DNA of 64,000 bases from Coprococcus phoceensis (GTDB lineage Bacteria > Bacillota > Clostridia > Lachnospirales > Lachnospiraceae), in assembly GCF_900104635.1 (NCBI RefSeq), contig NZ_FNWC01000007.1:2083421-2147420 (forward strand), given 5' to 3'. The position numbers were made by a program, and so were the translations under genes. Below are positions 35,380-44,724 of this stretch, piece by piece. The stretch's first letter is position 1. Every line of letters starts with the position of its first letter. Under the pieces are notes generated by a model that saw nothing but the letters and a program-made list of their open reading frames with translations, was not told the DNA's origin and searched no databases.

Positions 35380-36312
35380 TCATTCCCCCACTTTCTGCAA
35401 ACACTGTGCCTTCTGCCTGTAAATCTCTTTTACGGTCTTTACAAATTTTTCCGACAAATGAGACAACTGAAAACTCCTGTTATACACAACGTTGATATCT
35501 CTCTTTCCATCTTCTTTTGTAAGTGGAAATCCCAAAATTGCTCCTTCTGCAATTTCTTCTTCCGCCGCAAGTCTGGAAATGATCGACACTCCCATTCCAT
35601 TACTCACTGATTTTTTGATCGCTTCCTGATTCTCCATGCTCGCCACAATGTTGAGTCTGCCAATCTCAACTCCACTTTTCTTCAATTGCTTTTCCGCTTC
35701 TTTTCGCGTGCCAGAACCCTCTTCTCTCATAATCAGCGGCTCCTGCAAAATCCATCTAGTATCACTGGACGTCTCCTGCAATTTCCGGAATTTCTCATTG
35801 TTCGGAGCGATGATGATCAACTCATCCTGATAAAACGGAACATATTTGCAATGTTTCTTATCTATGACCGTCCCTGTAAAGCCGATATCCACTGTATGAT
35901 TCAGTACTTCCTCCACCACTTTGGCGCTGTCTGTCTCAATGACCTTGAACTGCTCATTCGGATATTTCTCATTGAATTTCACAAGAATCTCCGGAAGCAG
36001 ATATTGTGCCGGTATCGTAGACGCCGCAATCGTAATACAGTGTTCTTCTTTCTTTTCATTCTCCAAAAATGTCTTTTCAATTTTTTTCTGCAGCGCAACA
36101 ATCTGTTTTGCAGAATCATACAATAGTTTTCCCTCTTCTGATAATTTTACTTCTTTTGTATTTCTTACAAACAATCTGGCATTCAATTCTTTCTCCAGAC
36201 CGGCTATGTGAGCGCTGACAGTTGGCTGTGTCAAGAACAGCTCCTTTGCCGCTTTTGAGAAGCTTTCCCCCTCCGCAACATGTACAAAAGCCTCCAATTG
36301 TTTTAAATTCAT
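35380..36312 (-). CDS. LysR regulator of the selenium operon
   Basis: A 310-residue LysR-type transcription factor: winged helix-turn-helix at 1-60 (LKQLEAFVHVAEGESFSKAAKELFLTQPTVSAHI), linker helix, and a periplasmic-binding-like effector domain. It overlaps the selB stop by 4 bases, so it is translated with selB. LysR genes in this exact context are annotated elsewhere as selenium-metabolism-associated regulators. It probably controls its own operon in response to selenium or redox state, but no ligand evidence is visible here. Confidence 0.92.
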   Translation of the reverse strand: MNLKQLEAFVHVAEGESFSKAAKELFLTQPTVSAHIAGLEKELNARLFVRNTKEVKLSEEGKLLYDSAKQIVALQKKIEKTFLENEKKEEHCITIAASTIPAQYLLPEILVKFNEKYPNEQFKVIETDSAKVVEEVLNHTVDIGFTGTVIDKKHCKYVPFYQDELIIIAPNNEKFRKLQETSSDTRWILQEPLIMREEGSGTRKEAEKQLKKSGVEIGRLNIVASMENQEAIKKSVSNGMGVSIISRLAAEEEIAEGAILGFPLTKEDGKRDINVVYNRSFQLSHLSEKFVKTVKEIYRQKAQCLQKVGE

Positions 36313-38225
36313 ACGTAAGCTACCCTTTCACTCTCTGTTCCATTCTTCTTTGTCACTTTGATACTATCCATATATTCCAAGATTGGTTTTGCACTTTTTC
36401 TGCTTGTCCCAAGGAGATCCCGAACCTCTGCAATCGTAATCAACGGATTCTCTTTCAGTCGGTTCTGAATGACTTCTTTCGCTTTCTCAATAATGCTTTT
36501 CAAGGTGTAAATATCCTCCGTGATCTTCACCACAATATCCTCATCAATCAGTAACAGCATGATATCTTCTACTTCTTCCCGTTTTATATTCCCAAAAGAA
36601 ATCTCTGAAAATCTTTGAAAATCAAACTGTACCTTTTCAAATTGTTTCTGAACCGTCTTCAATACCTTTTCATAAACCGCATCTTTTCGCACTTCAAATT
36701 CCGGGAGCTGCAAAAATTCCTGATGACGTTTTAAAGCACCTTCCTCTGACAGCATCTCCACATACAAATCAAATACGTTTAATTTTACCTTTTTCATATA
36801 AGTCATATGGATCTCTGCTTTTTTCATTCCATACCGATACGGATATTTTTCATGATAACCGCAAAGCGCTTCCGTCAGCCGGTGACGCATATTCTGTTCA
36901 TGTATCGTATGCCACACATATGTATCCTTCTTCATACGAAATACTTTCACAATGCCCTGCTGTTCCAAAGACTGTACATCTTCCGTCACCTCTTCCATCG
37001 AAAGCGCCGTCAGTTTCGCAAGCTCTGTCACAGTAATCATCGTCTCCTCATGTGACTTTACGTGCAGTTCAATGACATCTTCCGAAGATCCGGATTCTTT
37101 TCTCTGCAATTCCTCAATCGCATCTTTGTCAAATCGTTTCTTTTTCTTCGGATTTGGTTCTAAAACAATTCCGCCCCCGATGGTCTCCATCGGAGAATAA
37201 AAACGCACTACAAACTTGTCCCCTCTGCGAAGTGCAATCTCCTCTTCCAGTCGAAGCTGTACAAATCCACTCTCTCCCGGTCCAATCTCTTCTTTGTCAA
37301 GCAGCACCGCTCGGCAGAGAATCTCGCTTGTACCGGTAAACAAATGCAGTCTTGTATGGTTCGTCAACACACGCATAGATGACGGCAGCACATTTAGTTT
37401 CACGTCTAAAAGCATCGTATTTTTCATGTTGTTTGGCGGCGCAAGTACACACCCTCTCCGAAGTTCACTTTTTTTCACATTCGACAGATTGATTGCAACA
37501 CGCTGTCCCGCATAGCATTTCTCTACATCCTGCCCATGCACTTGAATATTTCGTATCTTACATTCTTTTCCAATCGGATATACCTGCAGATTATCCTCTT
37601 TTGAAATCGTTCCCGCAAGCAATGTCCCGGTAATGATCGTTCCAAATCCTGACAGGCTGAATACACGGTCAATCGGCAGCCGCGGAATCGTATTCACATC
37701 TTTTTCTACCACTTCTTCCGCAGTCAGTCGCTCGATAACCTCTATAAGCTCTGGTATCCCCTGTCCGGTCGCTGCCGACACTTCCACGATCGGCGCCTGT
37801 TCAAGGAATGTGCCTTCCAATTCTTCTTTAATCTCTTCTTTGACAAGCTCCAGCCAATCTTCTTCGACCAGATCACACTTATTCAACACAAGAATACTCT
37901 TTTCGATTCCAAGCTCTCCTAAAATGTCCATGTGTTCACGTGTCTGTGGCATGATTCCCTCATCTGCAGCAACAACAAGCATGACAAGATCCATACCGAC
38001 AACTCCCGCAACCATGTTGTTGATAAACCGCTCATGTCCAGGAACATCGATAATTCCGACACGATCTCCGTTTTTCAAATCAAAATATGTGAATCCCAAA
38101 TCGATCGTGATCCCTCTTCTTTGTTCCTCTTCCCACCGGTCTGTATTTCGACCGGTGAGCGCTTTTATCAAAGTTGTTTTACCGTGGTCAATATGACCGG
38201 CTGTTCCAATAATAATATTTTTCAT
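36309..38225 (-). CDS. selB: Selenocysteine-specific elongation factor
   Basis: SelB is the GTPase that brings Sec-tRNA to UGA codons by binding the SECIS hairpin. The 638-residue protein has G1 GTAGHIDHGKTTLIKALTG (7-25), the switch RGITIDLGFTYF, DVPGHERFI, and NKCD (about 116-119), then beta-barrel domains (VFSLSGFGTIITGT) and four winged helices at the C terminus that bind SECIS RNA. It begins 2 bases after selA. The complete C-terminal RNA-binding part supports an active system. Confidence 0.97.
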   Translation of the reverse strand: MKNIIIGTAGHIDHGKTTLIKALTGRNTDRWEEEQRRGITIDLGFTYFDLKNGDRVGIIDVPGHERFINNMVAGVVGMDLVMLVVAADEGIMPQTREHMDILGELGIEKSILVLNKCDLVEEDWLELVKEEIKEELEGTFLEQAPIVEVSAATGQGIPELIEVIERLTAEEVVEKDVNTIPRLPIDRVFSLSGFGTIITGTLLAGTISKEDNLQVYPIGKECKIRNIQVHGQDVEKCYAGQRVAINLSNVKKSELRRGCVLAPPNNMKNTMLLDVKLNVLPSSMRVLTNHTRLHLFTGTSEILCRAVLLDKEEIGPGESGFVQLRLEEEIALRRGDKFVVRFYSPMETIGGGIVLEPNPKKKKRFDKDAIEELQRKESGSSEDVIELHVKSHEETMITVTELAKLTALSMEEVTEDVQSLEQQGIVKVFRMKKDTYVWHTIHEQNMRHRLTEALCGYHEKYPYRYGMKKAEIHMTYMKKVKLNVFDLYVEMLSEEGALKRHQEFLQLPEFEVRKDAVYEKVLKTVQKQFEKVQFDFQRFSEISFGNIKREEVEDIMLLLIDEDIVVKITEDIYTLKSIIEKAKEVIQNRLKENPLITIAEVRDLLGTSRKSAKPILEYMDSIKVTKKNGTESERVAYV

Positions 38226-38227
38226 AA

Positions 38228-39631
38228 TCAGGTCGTAAGCCTTTCTATTTTCTGTAACTGTTTAAAATATGCAAAATTCTGGATCCCAATTGTTCTGACA
38301 TCTAAGAAAATTTTGTCATTCATCGTTCTCGGGATAATCGGCACAGGAAGAAAACGCATGTATTCTTCCAACTCCACTGTCGACATTCCAAGCGGCTTGA
38401 TCGTCACTGCCATGCTCGGAATTCGTTCAAGCGGCAGGGATCCTCCTCCGATTTGTGAATGACACTCCTCCAGTTCAATCTCCGCATGTAAAGAAAGAGT
38501 ATTCAGCAGACGTCTCAGACGCTGCGCCTCTTTTTTCACCTCTTCAAATGGTTTCGTCATCATCTGAAGAACCGGTATATTTTGTACCGCTCTTTCTTCG
38601 GACAAATATTCTTTCAAAACGACTTCCAACGCAGATGCCGTAAATTTGTCAATTCGCAGCGCACGCATCAATTGATTTTGTTTCATCCTGTCAATATATT
38701 TTTTCTTTCCGACAATGATGCCTGCCTGTGGTCCGCCTAAAAGCTTGTCTCCACTGAAGCACACGACATCGGCGCCATTTCGAATAGAATCCTGAACGGT
38801 CGGTTCGTAGGTGATGCCGTATTTACTCAAATCAATCAGAACACCGCTTCCAAGATCTTCAATCACCGGAAGGTCATGCTTTTCCCCCAGTGGAACCAGT
38901 TCATCAATTCCAACCGACTCGGTAAATCCCACGATTCGGTAATTACTTGTGTGTACTTTCAAAAGTGCTGTCGTCTCCTCCGTAATCGCATTTTCATAAT
39001 CAGCGAAATGGGTCTTATTAGTTGTTCCAACTTCTACAAGTGTCGCACCGCTTTGCTCCATCACATCCGGAACCCGGAATTTTCCACCGATTTCAACAAG
39101 CTCTCCTCTTGAGACAATCACCTCTCCGCCTTTTGCCATCGTACTTAAAATAAGCATCACTGCAGCGGCATTATTATTGACCGCAATCGCCGCCTCCGCA
39201 CCGGTTACCTTGCATAGCAGCTCTTCAAAATGTGAATACCGCTCTCCACGTCTTCCCGCTTCCAGATTATATTCGAGATTTGAGTATCCTGTCGCAATAT
39301 CAGAAATATGTTTCATATGCTTTAAACTGATCGGTGCACGTCCCAAATTCGTGTGCAGAATCGTTCCTGTCGCATTGATGATTTTTTTCATATTTGGATT
39401 AAAAATTTTCTCTGCCTGCAGCCTGATCTGCTCTATCAAATTTTGAACCTGTTCTCGTGCTTCCTCTTCTGAATCACATTTTTCAATAAACTTACGGAGT
39501 CTGTCCATCTCCACTCGAATGGCATCTATCACAATATCCCTTCCGTAAACTTCTATCATTTGCTTTATTTTCTCATCTTCGAGCAACACGTCCACTTTTG
39601 GTATGCTGCGGTATAAAAGATTCTTATCCAT
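38228..39631 (-). CDS. selA: L-seryl-tRNA(Sec) selenium transferase
   Basis: SelA converts Ser-tRNA-Sec to Sec-tRNA-Sec with selenophosphate. The 467-residue PLP enzyme has the N-terminal tRNA-binding domain, NATGTILHTNLGRAPIS, AAIAVNNNAAAVML, VEIGGKFRVPDVM, GSGVLIDL, and the PLP lysine in VCFSGDKLLGGPQAGII (about residue 290). It starts 13 bases after selD. Full length, no defects. Confidence 0.97.
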   Translation of the reverse strand: MDKNLLYRSIPKVDVLLEDEKIKQMIEVYGRDIVIDAIRVEMDRLRKFIEKCDSEEEAREQVQNLIEQIRLQAEKIFNPNMKKIINATGTILHTNLGRAPISLKHMKHISDIATGYSNLEYNLEAGRRGERYSHFEELLCKVTGAEAAIAVNNNAAAVMLILSTMAKGGEVIVSRGELVEIGGKFRVPDVMEQSGATLVEVGTTNKTHFADYENAITEETTALLKVHTSNYRIVGFTESVGIDELVPLGEKHDLPVIEDLGSGVLIDLSKYGITYEPTVQDSIRNGADVVCFSGDKLLGGPQAGIIVGKKKYIDRMKQNQLMRALRIDKFTASALEVVLKEYLSEERAVQNIPVLQMMTKPFEEVKKEAQRLRRLLNTLSLHAEIELEECHSQIGGGSLPLERIPSMAVTIKPLGMSTVELEEYMRFLPVPIIPRTMNDKIFLDVRTIGIQNFAYFKQLQKIERLTT

Positions 39632-39644
39632 CTCACTTGTTCTC

Positions 39645-40685
39645 CTAATATAAGCGAATCAATTTATCGCCTTTTTCTACTACTTTCCCTATAATCGACA
39701 CCTTTGTGTCCATATTTTTTTCTTCAAACGCTTTCATAATATCATCTACATATTCCGGTGACACACTGATCAGAAGTCCTCCCGAGGTCTGCGGATCATA
39801 CAGAAGATCAATATAGTGTTCTTCTACATGTTCCATATCGACCATCTCTGCGGAATATTCCCGATTCTTATATGCCCCTGCAGGAACCAGTCCCATCTTT
39901 GCATAGGAAACAGCTTCCTCCAAATATGCAATATCTTTTACCTGAAGTTCAAATGTCACATCACTTGCAGATGCCATCTCCACACAATGTCCAAGCAAAC
40001 CAAAGCCTGTAATATCCGTACACGCTGTCACCGGATAATGCTCAACGACTTCTTTCCCTTTCTTATTGAGAGATGACATAACTGTAATCGCCTCTTTGAT
40101 CGCTGCTTCAGATGCCATCTCTGCCTTGATTGCAGTGTTGACAATACCACTTCCAATCTGCTTTGTCAGGATCAGTACATCTCCCGGTCTGCTTCCATAA
40201 TTCTTAAAAATCTTATCTGGATGCACAAACCCAGATACGCACAATCCGTATTTCGGTTCATCATCCTGCACCGAATGTCCCCCCACAAGAACAGCACCGG
40301 CTTCTTTTACTTTATCCGCGCCTCCTGCGAGAATCTCCCCCAGTATCTCAGGGTCGAGACAATTCGGGAATCCCACAATGTTCAATGCAATCTTCGGTTC
40401 CCCTCCCATCGCATATACATCACTTAATGAATTTGCTGCTGCAATCTGACCAAACGTATACGGATCATCGACAATCGGAGTGAAGAAGTCAACCGTCTGG
40501 ATCATTGCAATCTCATCTGTCACTTTATAAATCGCAGCATCGTCTGATGTTTCGATTCCCACGATCAAATTATCGTCTTGGAATTTTGGCAACTTACCCA
40601 GAACCTGGGCAAGGGTCTCAGGACCTATCTTTGCTGCTCACCCCGCCGTCTTTGTCATCTGTGTCAGTTTCACATCATACCTCAT
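39645..40685 (-). CDS. selD: Selenophosphate synthetase, itself a selenoprotein
   Basis: SelD makes selenophosphate from selenide and ATP. The true start is the ATG at 40685 after AAGGAGA. The frame is then MRYDVKLTQMTKTAG, an in-frame TGA at 40640-40638 (selenocysteine 16), and AAKIGPETLAQVLGKLPKF. Sec occupies the usual catalytic Cys/Sec position, followed by the essential lysine. The product is 346 residues, the usual length. Reading only from the TTG at 40592 would lose the catalytic residue. Motifs such as DDAAIYKV, TVDFFTPIVDDPY and PQTSGGLLISV follow. The gene lies 30 bases after yedF. Confidence 0.97.
40593..40613 (-). promoter_or_regulatory. SECIS hairpin of selD
   Basis: A 9-bp stem (CTTGCCCAG with CTGGGTAAG, one G-U pair) closes a GTT loop, starting 25 bases after the TGA codon. 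Position and form fit a bacterial SECIS read by SelB. Confidence 0.75.
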
Positions 40686-40715
40686 ATATCGTATTCTCCT
40701 TCTCTTCCTCTTTTG

Positions 40716-41318
40716 TTAAGGCTTTACAATCTTGTCTGCCTCTGCCATCTTTTCCACGATCGTGTACATATTTGTCACACTTCCGACCTGAATCTTCTCA
40801 GTGAGACCATAATAGTTCAGGCAGGTTCCGCAAGTTAAGATCTCTACTCCCTGTGCCTCAAGACTCTTTAAATCTTCGAGTGAATCTGAGCCTTCCGCAG
40901 TGAGTGTGGCTCCACCGTTGTAAAACAGCATTGTCTTTGGCAGTTTTTCAAGCTGTGTGACAGCAAAAAGGAAACCTTTGATCAGCACCTTTCCAAGTTC
41001 GTCATTTCCATTTCCCATACGGTCAGAATTGATTACGATCACCGTATTTTCTCTCTGATCCGGCACACAGACCGTCTCTTCTTCACTTTCCTTTGCTCCA
41101 TTCATAAGAATCGTAATCTTAAATTCTTTTTCTGCTGTTTTTTCAGAAGTAACTTTAGCTCCCGCACTCGATGCCATCTTTGTCACATTCTGAACTGCGA
41201 TTTCATTGTCAACCAACACTTCTATCGTCTCTTTACCGTTCACTTCCTGCATTGCTTTTTTTGTTTTAATTACCGGAATCGGACAGTTGTCTCCAATTGC
41301 ATTTACTTTTAACATCAT
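40716..41318 (-). CDS. yedF: YedF-type selenium metabolism protein
   Basis: A ~200-residue two-domain protein. The N-terminal TusA-like domain (MLKVNAIGDNCPIPVIKTKKAM) has the CPxP motif that carries persulfide or perselenide in this fold. The C-terminal DsrE-like domain has a cysteine pair in LTCGTCLNYYG. This fusion is found next to selD and is thought to handle reactive selenium or sulfur. It is the first gene of the seven-gene selenium operon. The start is ATG 41318 or 41315 after an AAAGGTGG site; an upstream ATG at 41366 lies before the site. Confidence 0.9.
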   Translation of the reverse strand: MMLKVNAIGDNCPIPVIKTKKAMQEVNGKETIEVLVDNEIAVQNVTKMASSAGAKVTSEKTAEKEFKITILMNGAKESEEETVCVPDQRENTVIVINSDRMGNGNDELGKVLIKGFLFAVTQLEKLPKTMLFYNGGATLTAEGSDSLEDLKSLEAQGVEILTCGTCLNYYGLTEKIQVGSVTNMYTIVEKMAEADKIVKP

Positions 41319-41376
41319 TCTCTCCACCTTTTCTTTTTTTCTTGTCAACTTTCCTACATTCTTCACTTATAGAAAT

Positions 41377-41405
41377 ATTCTATCACTAAACCGACAGAAG
41401 GTAAA
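41377..41405 (-). promoter_or_regulatory. Promoter of the selenium operon
   Basis: On the minus strand TTTACC (41405-41400) and TAGAAT (41382-41377) are separated by 17 bases, about 60 bases before the yedF start. It is the only good promoter seen for the operon, whose seven genes are 30 bases or less apart. Confidence 0.6.
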
Positions 41406-41472
41406 CTGATTTTGTTAAAATTTTGTTTATTTTTTTAATTTAATAAATCTATACAAGCCTTGAAATTATTGG

Positions 41473-41478
41473 TATAAT
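41473..41478 (+). promoter_or_regulatory. Extended -10 promoter of the methyltransferase gene
   Basis: TATAAT preceded by TTGG gives an extended -10 element; no good -35 is visible. It lies 112 bases before the start codon and is divergent from the selenium operon promoter. Confidence 0.5.
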
Positions 41479-41589
41479 TGGGAGTACTGTAGACCGTAGT
41501 CTATATTCAGCAATTGCAATATTGAAAATTATATGAGATGATAGTTTTAAGACAAAAATTTCTTTGTTAATAGAAAGGATTACAATATT

Positions 41590-42450
41590 ATGTGGATAGC
41601 AGATGAATGGAAAGATTATGAAGTGATTGACACTTCCAACGGAGAAAAGCTGGAGCGCTGGGGCGATTATCTTTTGGTAAGACCGGATCCTCAGGTAATT
41701 TGGGACACAAACAAAGCTCACAAAGGCTGGAGAACTATGAATGGTCATTATCACCGCAGCAAAAAAGGAGGCGGCGAGTGGGAATTTTTTGATTTACCAC
41801 AGCAGTGGCAGATTCATTATAAGAGCCTTACTTTCAATTTAAAACCATTTAGTTTCAAGCACACCGGACTTTTCCCGGAACAGGCGACGAACTGGGACTG
41901 GTTCTCAGAGAAGATAAAAAAAGCCGGGCGCCCAATCAAGGTACTGAACCTCTTCGCTTACACGGGAGGAGCCACTCTTGCGGCAGCTGCTGCAGGTGCA
42001 CAAGTCACACATGTGGACGCATCAAAGGGAATGGTTACATGGGCAAAAGAAAATGCAGTCTCATCAGGACTGAAAGACGCTCCGATCCGCTGGCTTGTAG
42101 ATGACTGTGTCAAGTTCGTGGAGCGTGAAATCCGCCGCGGTAACCATTATGATGCAATTATTATGGATCCTCCTTCCTACGGACGCGGACCAAAAGGAGA
42201 GATCTGGAAGATTGAGGATGCAATTCATCCACTAATTAAATTGTGTACACAGATTTTATCGGACAACCCGCTGTTTTTCTTGATCAACTCTTACACAACA
42301 GGGCTCGCTCCTGCCGTATTGACTTATATGCTTGCAACGGAATTGAAACGCTTCAATGGGACAGTTGATTCACAGGAAATCGGACTTCCGGTAACTGAGA
42401 CCGGACTTATACTTCCTTGCGGTGCCTCCGGGAGATGGGAATCGAAGTAA
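41590..42450 (+). CDS. Class I SAM-dependent methyltransferase (RlmI/RlmK-like)
   Basis: A 286-residue methyltransferase with the SAM-binding motif VLNLFAYTGGATLAAAAAGA (about 117-137), VDASKGMV, and the catalytic DPPSYGRGPKGE (about 195-206). It resembles the catalytic part of RlmI/RlmK rRNA cytosine/guanine methyltransferases but lacks an N-terminal PUA domain; the first ~90 residues form another beta-rich region (GWRTMNGHYHRSKKGGGEWEF). The likely target is rRNA; the exact base is unknown. The gene stands alone and ends in a strong terminator. Confidence 0.85.
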   Translation: MWIADEWKDYEVIDTSNGEKLERWGDYLLVRPDPQVIWDTNKAHKGWRTMNGHYHRSKKGGGEWEFFDLPQQWQIHYKSLTFNLKPFSFKHTGLFPEQATNWDWFSEKIKKAGRPIKVLNLFAYTGGATLAAAAAGAQVTHVDASKGMVTWAKENAVSSGLKDAPIRWLVDDCVKFVEREIRRGNHYDAIIMDPPSYGRGPKGEIWKIEDAIHPLIKLCTQILSDNPLFFLINSYTTGLAPAVLTYMLATELKRFNGTVDSQEIGLPVTETGLILPCGASGRWESK

Positions 42451-42453
42451 TAT

Positions 42454-42482
42454 AAAAAAAGATTGCACACGCAATCTTTTTT
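42454..42482. terminator. Bidirectional terminator
   Basis: AAAAAAGATTGC pairs with GCAATCTTTTTT around an ACAC loop, between the convergent methyltransferase and HAD genes, and touches the HAD stop codon. Confidence 0.9.
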
Positions 42483-43134
42483 AATCCTCTTTTATATATT
42501 TCACCATCTCTTCCAGTGTATCAAGCTTCATCCAGATTATCTCTTCCAACTCTTTTGGCGGCTGCACAAGGTCTGGAACCGCTACAACTCGAAGTCCCGC
42601 TGCCACCGCTGAACGAATTCCCGCCGGCGCATCCTCAAATGCAACGCTCTCCTGCGGCAACACTCCAATCGCCTCACAAGCTTTCTCATAAATCTCTGGA
42701 TCCGGTTTAGAATGGCTCACCATATCGCCAAACACAAATCCGTCAAAATAGTCATACACCTTTGCTTCTTTTAAAAGTCTGGAAGCATAATCTCTTCTGG
42801 AGGATGTCGCCACAGCAAGACGATATCCCTTTTCTTTTCCAAGCATAATCAGCTCTTTCGCTCCCGGCTTCACTGCAAGACCTTCGCTGTCTACAATCTC
42901 ACGGAACACCACTCTCGTCCTTGCCGTAAATTCCTCATGTGGAAACTTCGGGTCGATATGTTTCAAAAAATAATTTTTCCTGCTGACCACATTCATTCCG
43001 AGCGTATTATAGATATGTTCTCCGATATTTCCATATCCCATCTCGCACCCTACAATATTCCAGGAGCGCTGTACTACTCGCTCCGAATCAAAAATAAGTC
43101 CATCCATATCAAATATGAATGCTTTCATCTCCAT
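42481..43134 (-). CDS. HAD-superfamily phosphatase/phosphomutase-like protein
   Basis: A 217-residue haloacid dehalogenase-like hydrolase, subfamily IA. The catalytic aspartates are in FIFDMDGLIFDSE, the Ser/Thr motif is AVATSSRR, the lysine lies in HSKPDPEIYEKA and the metal acidics in VAFEDAPAGIRSA. The pattern fits beta-phosphoglucomutase/small-phosphate phosphatases; substrate unknown. The start at 43134 follows AAAGGTG by about 11 bases and is the first sensible ATG before the catalytic motif. It lies 16 bases after a 55-codon gene. Confidence 0.88.
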   Translation of the reverse strand: MEMKAFIFDMDGLIFDSERVVQRSWNIVGCEMGYGNIGEHIYNTLGMNVVSRKNYFLKHIDPKFPHEEFTARTRVVFREIVDSEGLAVKPGAKELIMLGKEKGYRLAVATSSRRDYASRLLKEAKVYDYFDGFVFGDMVSHSKPDPEIYEKACEAIGVLPQESVAFEDAPAGIRSAVAAGLRVVAVPDLVQPPKELEEIIWMKLDTLEEMVKYIKED

Positions 43135-43150
43135 GCTGCCGCTAACACCT

Positions 43151-43318
43151 TTATTCTTCAAAATTAATACTTTCCTCCGTTGCATCATTCAGATAAGTCA
43201 CTACATCTTCTAATTTTGCGAGGACTTCCTGTCGCTCCTCCCAGTCTTCACCGACCATCTCCTTGTTTACAAGACATTCTTTTACATGTTTCAAATTGTG
43301 AATTAAGTTTTCGTTCAT
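43151..43318 (-). CDS. Small conserved acidic protein
   Basis: A 55-residue, helical, acidic protein (NENLIHNLKHVKECLVNKEMVGEDWEERQEVLAKLEDVV...). The start at 43318 has a strong AGGGAGG site 7 bases upstream, which supports a real gene. I recognise no characterised family. It is co-directional with the HAD gene, 16 bases apart, and likely co-translated. Confidence 0.7.
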   Translation of the reverse strand: MNENLIHNLKHVKECLVNKEMVGEDWEERQEVLAKLEDVVTYLNDATEESINFEE

Positions 43319-43374
43319 ATCGATGCCTCCCTTCGCTTCGATAAACACTCCCGTAACTTCATACCACTATTTTA

Positions 43375-44724
43375 CTACGAATTTGTACTTCTTTCAACAA
43401 GGCGATGCAAGGTTCGTCTCAACAAAATAATCGAAATTACCATCGCAATAATCTCTGCGACCGGGAACGATATCCAAACTCCTGTCACACCGAGAAATCT
43501 CACTAACATAAGTGATACCGGCACTATGATGACCAATTGACGCAGCAAAGACACCACAAGTGATTCCACACCTCTTCCAAGCGCCTCAAACACACCCGCA
43601 AACACCGTGCTGACCGCCGAAAAAATAAACCCGGTTCCAATGACGCGAAGCGCCGTTTCTCCCATTGTCATCATCTCATCTCCCGCCTTGAATAGTTCCA
43701 GAATCGGTCTAGGCAGCAGCACAAACAACATCGTCCCTAAAATCATAATGACTCCCGACACCAGCACACTCACTTTGATCGTCTCCTTCAGACGGTCGTA
43801 TTGTTTTGCTCCATAGCTGTAGCTGATCATCGGACGCATTCCCTGAATCACTCCGTTTCCAGGCATATATACAAACGACTGCAGTTTGAAATAAATTCCA
43901 AGCACTGCCACTCCCACCTGAGAGATCGCCGCAAGGATTCCATTTAAAATTCCAATCAAAACAGATGGCAGTGACATCATAATCGTGGACGGAATCGCTA
44001 CGACATAAAGCTGGCTTACAATTGTCTTATCCAAACGAAATCCTTTAAACCGGATCTTGATTTCTTTACATCTGGCCACAAACAAAATCACAGAACAGAT
44101 ACATGCTGCAAATTGCCCGATCACCGTTGCGATCGCCGCTCCTTTTACCCCGAGTGCCGGGAATCCGAAATAGCCGAATATCATGATCGGATCTAAAATA
44201 ATATTGATAATCGCACCGAGTGCCTGCATCGCCATCGGAATCACCATATTTCCACAGGACTGAAACATCTTTTCGATCGCAATATGGAACAAACTTCCGG
44301 AGGAAAGGCAGATGACGATATATGAATATTCACATCCCCACCTCAGCACGTTTTCATTCTGTGTAAACATCTGCAAGAACGGCTTCGTCAAAAAAATTCC
44401 AACCAGTATAAAAATAATCGCATGAATCGCCGTAAAGAAAATTGTATGAGCAGCAATGCGGTCTACCCGGTCTTGATTTTTGGCTCCCAAATTTCTTGCA
44501 ATGCCTGCATTTGCCCCCACTCCAAGTCCTACCGCAACCGCCAAGACAAGATTCTGCAAGGGATATGCAAGGGAAACTGCCGTCAGCGCTTCTTCACCCA
44601 ATCGCGCAACAAATATGCTGTCCACTATATTGTACATAGACTGGATCAGCATCGACACCATCGGCGGTACTGCCATAGACATCAAAAGCGGAAATACCGG
44701 TTTGGATTCCATTGGGTTTTTCAT
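43375..44724 (-). CDS. MATE family efflux transporter
   Basis: A 449-residue, 12-helix membrane protein of the multidrug and toxin extrusion family, which exports compounds in exchange for Na+ or H+. Seen: PLLMSMAVPPMVSMLIQSMYNIVDSIFVARLGEEALTA at the start, VGANAGIARNLG, and the mid-protein PGNGVIQGMRPMISYSYGA repeat of the second half. Its ATG overlaps the maf stop by 4 bases, with GAGGAGG upstream. Substrate unknown. Confidence 0.93.
   Translation of the reverse strand: MKNPMESKPVFPLLMSMAVPPMVSMLIQSMYNIVDSIFVARLGEEALTAVSLAYPLQNLVLAVAVGLGVGANAGIARNLGAKNQDRVDRIAAHTIFFTAIHAIIFILVGIFLTKPFLQMFTQNENVLRWGCEYSYIVICLSSGSLFHIAIEKMFQSCGNMVIPMAMQALGAIINIILDPIMIFGYFGFPALGVKGAAIATVIGQFAACICSVILFVARCKEIKIRFKGFRLDKTIVSQLYVVAIPSTIMMSLPSVLIGILNGILAAISQVGVAVLGIYFKLQSFVYMPGNGVIQGMRPMISYSYGAKQYDRLKETIKVSVLVSGVIMILGTMLFVLLPRPILELFKAGDEMMTMGETALRVIGTGFIFSAVSTVFAGVFEALGRGVESLVVSLLRQLVIIVPVSLMLVRFLGVTGVWISFPVAEIIAMVISIILLRRTLHRLVERSTNS

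Noticed and set aside
39645..40592. A shorter selD starting at the TTG at 40592
   Set aside because: It would lack the catalytic Sec and lysine region. An upstream ATG with a good ribosome site continues in frame through TGA.
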